DNA from: an uncultured Acetatifactor sp.
GTDB lineage: Bacteria > Bacillota > Clostridia > Lachnospirales > Lachnospiraceae
Direction: 5' to 3'
DNA length: 16,155 nt
Assembly: GCA_910585015.1 (NCBI GenBank)
Contig: CAJUCT010000010.1
Location: 91,601-107,755 of the forward strand
In this document: in pieces, positions 13,454 to 16,155 of the stretch
Position numbering within the stretch: the first letter of the stretch is position 1
Layout: each line of letters starts with the position of its first letter
Notes under the pieces: generated by a model
The model's input: only the letters and a program-made list of their open reading frames with translations
What the model was told of the DNA's origin: nothing
The model's database searches: none
Position numbers and translations under genes: made by a program

Positions 13454-14296
13454 ATGAGAACGATAGCGGTAGATTTGGTAACAGACAGCATTAGGGAAAT
13501 GTGTATTGAAGCCAACCATTTTCTTTCAAGAGATATGAGACAGGCCCTGGACAATGCGGCGCAGGCGGAGCGTTCTCCTCTGGGCAGGCAGATTCTGGCG
13601 CAATTGCAGGAGAATCTACAGATAGCCGGAGAAGATATGATCCCTATCTGTCAGGATACCGGTATGACAGTGGTATTTATAGAGGTTGGGCAGGAGGTAC
13701 ATTTTGAGGGAGGGAGCCTGGAGGAGGCTATCCATGAGGGAGTGCGCAGGGGATATAGGGATGGATATCTGCGCAAATCGGTGGTAAAAGATCCGCTGAT
13801 ACGAGAGAACACCAGGGACAATACCCCCGCCATTATTCATTATGAGATTAAGCCGGGGGATCGGGTGAGAATTACCGTGGCCCCCAAGGGATTTGGAAGC
13901 GAAAATATGAGCAGGGTATTTATGCTCAAGCCGGCAGACGGCATAGAGGGTGTAAAGAACGCAATCCTGACAGCGGTAAAGGATGCGGGGCCCAATGCCT
14001 GTCCTCCCATGGTGGTGGGAGTCGGCATTGGAGGGACCTTTGAAAAATGTGCCATTATGGCGAAACAGGCTTTGACAAGAGAGGTCGGTGAGCACTCTTC
14101 TGTTCCTTATGTAAGGGAAATGGAGGAGGAATTGCTGGCAACTATCAACGGATTGGGCATTGGACCGGGGGGGCTGGGCGGAACCACTACTGCGCTTGCC
14201 GTGAATATCAATACCTATCCGACCCATATTGCGGGGCTGCCTGTGGCAGTGAACATCTGCTGTCATGTGAACCGACATGCAGTGAGGGTGTTGTAG
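13454..14296 (+). CDS. Class I fumarate hydratase, alpha subunit
   Basis: This is a 280-residue protein, the Fe-S part of a two-subunit fumarate hydratase (or L-tartrate dehydratase), which interconverts fumarate and L-malate with an oxygen-sensitive [4Fe-4S] cluster. The family motifs are ICQDTGM (Cys66), NACPPMVVGVGIGGTFEKCA (Cys183, Cys199) and NICCHVNRH (Cys269/270); the cluster needs three of these Cys. GGGGG lies four bases before ATG. A small hairpin (GTCCG/CGGAC, 13425-13440) precedes it. The beta subunit follows after 38 bp. Substrate choice between fumarate and tartrate cannot be settled by sequence alone; fumarate is the commoner assignment in Clostridia. Confidence 0.93.
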   Translation: MRTIAVDLVTDSIREMCIEANHFLSRDMRQALDNAAQAERSPLGRQILAQLQENLQIAGEDMIPICQDTGMTVVFIEVGQEVHFEGGSLEEAIHEGVRRGYRDGYLRKSVVKDPLIRENTRDNTPAIIHYEIKPGDRVRITVAPKGFGSENMSRVFMLKPADGIEGVKNAILTAVKDAGPNACPPMVVGVGIGGTFEKCAIMAKQALTREVGEHSSVPYVREMEEELLATINGLGIGPGGLGGTTTALAVNINTYPTHIAGLPVAVNICCHVNRHAVRVL

Positions 14297-14334
14297 GGAA
14301 GCGGCTGCGGGACGGTACGCGGAAAGGAGTCAGT

Positions 14335-14913
14335 ATGGGAAGCGAACAGGACAAGCACCTAAAAGTACCTTTTGACAGAGAAGAAGCGGTAAAGTTAAGG
14401 GCGGGAGATTATGTCTATCTGAGCGGTACGATCTATACTGCCAGAGACGCCGCGCACAAAAGAATGTATGAGACGCTGCGGGAGAAGGGAGAATTACCCT
14501 TTGATCTACAGAATAACGTGATCTATTATATGGGGCCTTCACCTGCCCGGGAAGGAAGGCCCATAGGATCCGCGGGCCCTACAACTGCCAGCCGCATGGA
14601 CAAATATGCCCCTGCGCTGCTTGATTTGGGGCTTAGAGGAATGATTGGCAAAGGGAAGCGCAATGCCGCTGTCGTGGATGCGATTATTAAAAATGGGGCA
14701 GTGTATTTTGCTGCCGTAGGAGGCGCTGGCGCTTTATTATCCAGATCCATTATTTCCTCGGAAACGATTGCTTATGATGATTTGGGTACAGAGGCAATCC
14801 GCAGGCTGGAGATACAGGATTTTCCGGTGATTGTAGTGGTAGACAGTGAGGGAAATAATCTGTATGAAACGGCTATTTTACAGTATGCAAAAAAAAATGA
14901 AAAAAGCGATTGA
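14335..14913 (+). CDS. Class I fumarate hydratase, beta subunit
   Basis: This is a 192-residue second subunit of the iron-dependent fumarate/tartrate hydratase. The family motifs are GTIYTARDAAHKR (31-43), GPTTASRMD (81-89), MIGKGKRN (103-110) and GGAGALL (129-135). The split into separate alpha and beta genes is typical of anaerobes, while E. coli FumA has one fused chain. AAAGGAG (14320s) gives a clear start. The stop codon lies inside the -35 box of the tRNA-Ser promoter. No intrinsic terminator is visible after the gene. Confidence 0.93.
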   Translation: MGSEQDKHLKVPFDREEAVKLRAGDYVYLSGTIYTARDAAHKRMYETLREKGELPFDLQNNVIYYMGPSPAREGRPIGSAGPTTASRMDKYAPALLDLGLRGMIGKGKRNAAVVDAIIKNGAVYFAAVGGAGALLSRSIISSETIAYDDLGTEAIRRLEIQDFPVIVVVDSEGNNLYETAILQYAKKNEKSD

Positions 14914-14938
14914 CAAATCAGGGAAGCTTATGTATAAT
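14910..14938 (+). promoter_or_regulatory. Consensus promoter of the tRNA-Ser gene
   Basis: TTGACA (14910-14915) and TATAAT (14933-14938), both perfect, are separated by 17 bp. The fumarate hydratase beta stop codon TGA (14911-14913) is part of the -35 box. Transcription should start near 14945, where TGCGTC/GACGCA (14945-14950, 14960-14965) forms a 5' hairpin on the precursor. Confidence 0.88.
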
Positions 14939-14999
14939 AATTTTTGCGTCACGTTGAGGGACGCAGGATAGCATATTGGTAGAGGTGTAATTCAGATTT

Positions 15000-15087
15000 G
15001 GAGAAATACTCAAGAGGCTGAAGAGGCGCCCCTGCTAAGGGTGTAGGTCGCTAACGCGGCGCGAGGGTTCAAATCCCTCTTTCTCCG
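15000..15087 (+). tRNA. tRNA-Ser (anticodon GCU)
   Basis: The 88-nt sequence folds as a class II tRNA with a long variable arm. The acceptor stem is GGAGAAA/TTTCTCC with discriminator G. The anticodon stem CGCCC/GGGTG encloses the loop CTGCTAA, with anticodon GCT (AGC/AGU codons). The variable arm includes a GTCGCTAACGCGGC hairpin, and the T arm is GAGGG-TTCAAAT-CCCTC. The 3' CCA is not encoded. Confidence 0.97.
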
Positions 15088-15119
15088 TTTTCTACCAGTG
15101 CTAAATCACAAGTAGAAAA
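15088..15119. other. A/T-rich hairpin after tRNA-Ser
   Basis: TTTTCTAC (15088-15095) and GTAGAAAA (15112-15119) are perfect inverted arms with a 16-base loop. It is followed by an A-rich rather than a T-rich run, so it is not a standard terminator. It may set the 3' trimming of the tRNA precursor. Confidence 0.4.
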
Positions 15120-15163
15120 AAATAAAAAAAGTTGTTGACAAGCCGAGGATAATGTGGTATCTT
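15114..15163 (+). promoter_or_regulatory. rRNA operon promoter with UP element
   Basis: An A-rich tract (15114-15130) acts as a likely UP element just upstream of TTGACA (15135-15140). After 17 bp comes TATCTT (15158-15163, four of six consensus bases). The precursor then has a leader of about 290 nt before mature 16S. Confidence 0.75.
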
Positions 15164-15249
15164 ATAGAAGTTGCCGCTGAAGACCAAAGCGATAACAACA
15201 GGAGCGACAATCCGGAGCAGCGTTTTAGAACACAAGTTCAGAACAATGA

Positions 15250-15308
15250 CTCGGAGTGATAGCTCAGAGCAACGGCTCGAGCGATAGCTCGGAGCGGTAG
15301 CTCCAAGG
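15250..15308 (+). repeat. Short tandem repeats in the rRNA leader
   Basis: Four imperfect 12-13 base units begin at 15250 (CTCGGAGTGATAG), 15263 (CTCAGAGCAACGG), 15276 (CTCGAGCGATAG) and 15288 (CTCGGAGCGGTAG), with a partial fifth at 15301. The units are partly self-complementary (AGCTC/GAGCT), so the transcript can fold in several registers. Related words such as GAGCG also occur just upstream (15180-15225). Confidence 0.75.
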
Positions 15309-15431
15309 GTCCTTGACAAATAAACAGCAATGCAACCCTGAAAATTCTTAAAAGCAGAATCCCGACATCCTAATATAAGGAAAAAGGGAACTGCAAAGTA
15401 TATTTCAGAGAACAAAACCTAAAGACAGTAA

Positions 15432-15450
15432 TGCCAGATAACAACTGGCA
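15432..15450 (+). other. Hairpin before mature 16S
   Basis: TGCCAG (15432-15437) and CTGGCA (15445-15450) form a 6-bp stem with a 7-base loop, ending about 12 bases before the mature 5' end of 16S. It is a probable local structure of the 16S precursor near the processing site. Confidence 0.5.
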
Positions 15451-15462
15451 GGACAAAACTTT

Positions 15463-16155
<693 letters not shown>

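Noticed and set aside
15313..15341. Second TTGACA in the rRNA leader (15313-15318)
   Set aside because: No acceptable -10 box lies 16-18 bp downstream.

Overview
The window comes from an anaerobic, low-to-mid GC Firmicute, most likely a member of the Lachnospiraceae (Clostridium cluster XIVa). The partial 16S rRNA gene at the right end has that signature. The gene content fits too: a BofA-family protein, a DUF2508/YaaL-type protein, a flagellar FliS chaperone, a monoderm-type Tad pilus locus without a secretin, and a two-subunit iron-sulfur fumarate hydratase. Nearly everything is on the + strand; only the DUF2508 gene is on the - strand.

Left edge (1-1300): fliS, then the convergent DUF2508 gene (the two 3' ends overlap by 51 bp), then divergent bofA. 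A strong intrinsic terminator on the + strand lies between DUF2508 and bofA.

Tad pilus region (1303-11941): a near-consensus promoter (1337-1365), surrounded by several copies of a TTTGTGA/TCACAAA motif, starts the run tadZ/cpaE-like, tadA/cpaF (ATPase), tadB, tadC (with a large extracytoplasmic insert), Flp pilin, a DUF5702 protein and a TadE-like protein with two Cys/His repeats. A 300-bp block of tandem palindromic repeats follows, then the prepilin peptidase, a second TadE-like pseudopilin, a DUF6382-FHA protein and a rhomboid protease. The ATPase, two platform proteins, pilin, minor pilins and peptidase form a complete monoderm assembly machine. The FHA protein and rhomboid are probable signalling or proteolytic accessories. 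Flp and both TadE-like proteins share a G/xxxVE processing motif that matches the GxGD peptidase encoded among them.

Right part (11947-16155): a flavodoxin-like/SCP2 fusion, a HIT protein, the alpha and beta subunits of class I fumarate hydratase, tRNA-Ser(GCU) with a consensus promoter embedded in the fumarate hydratase stop codon, and an rRNA operon with a strong UP-element promoter, a repeat-rich leader and the first ~690 nt of 16S.

The least explained element is the palindromic repeat array at 8776-9076. A decayed partial copy appears to sit in front of fliS at 40-102.
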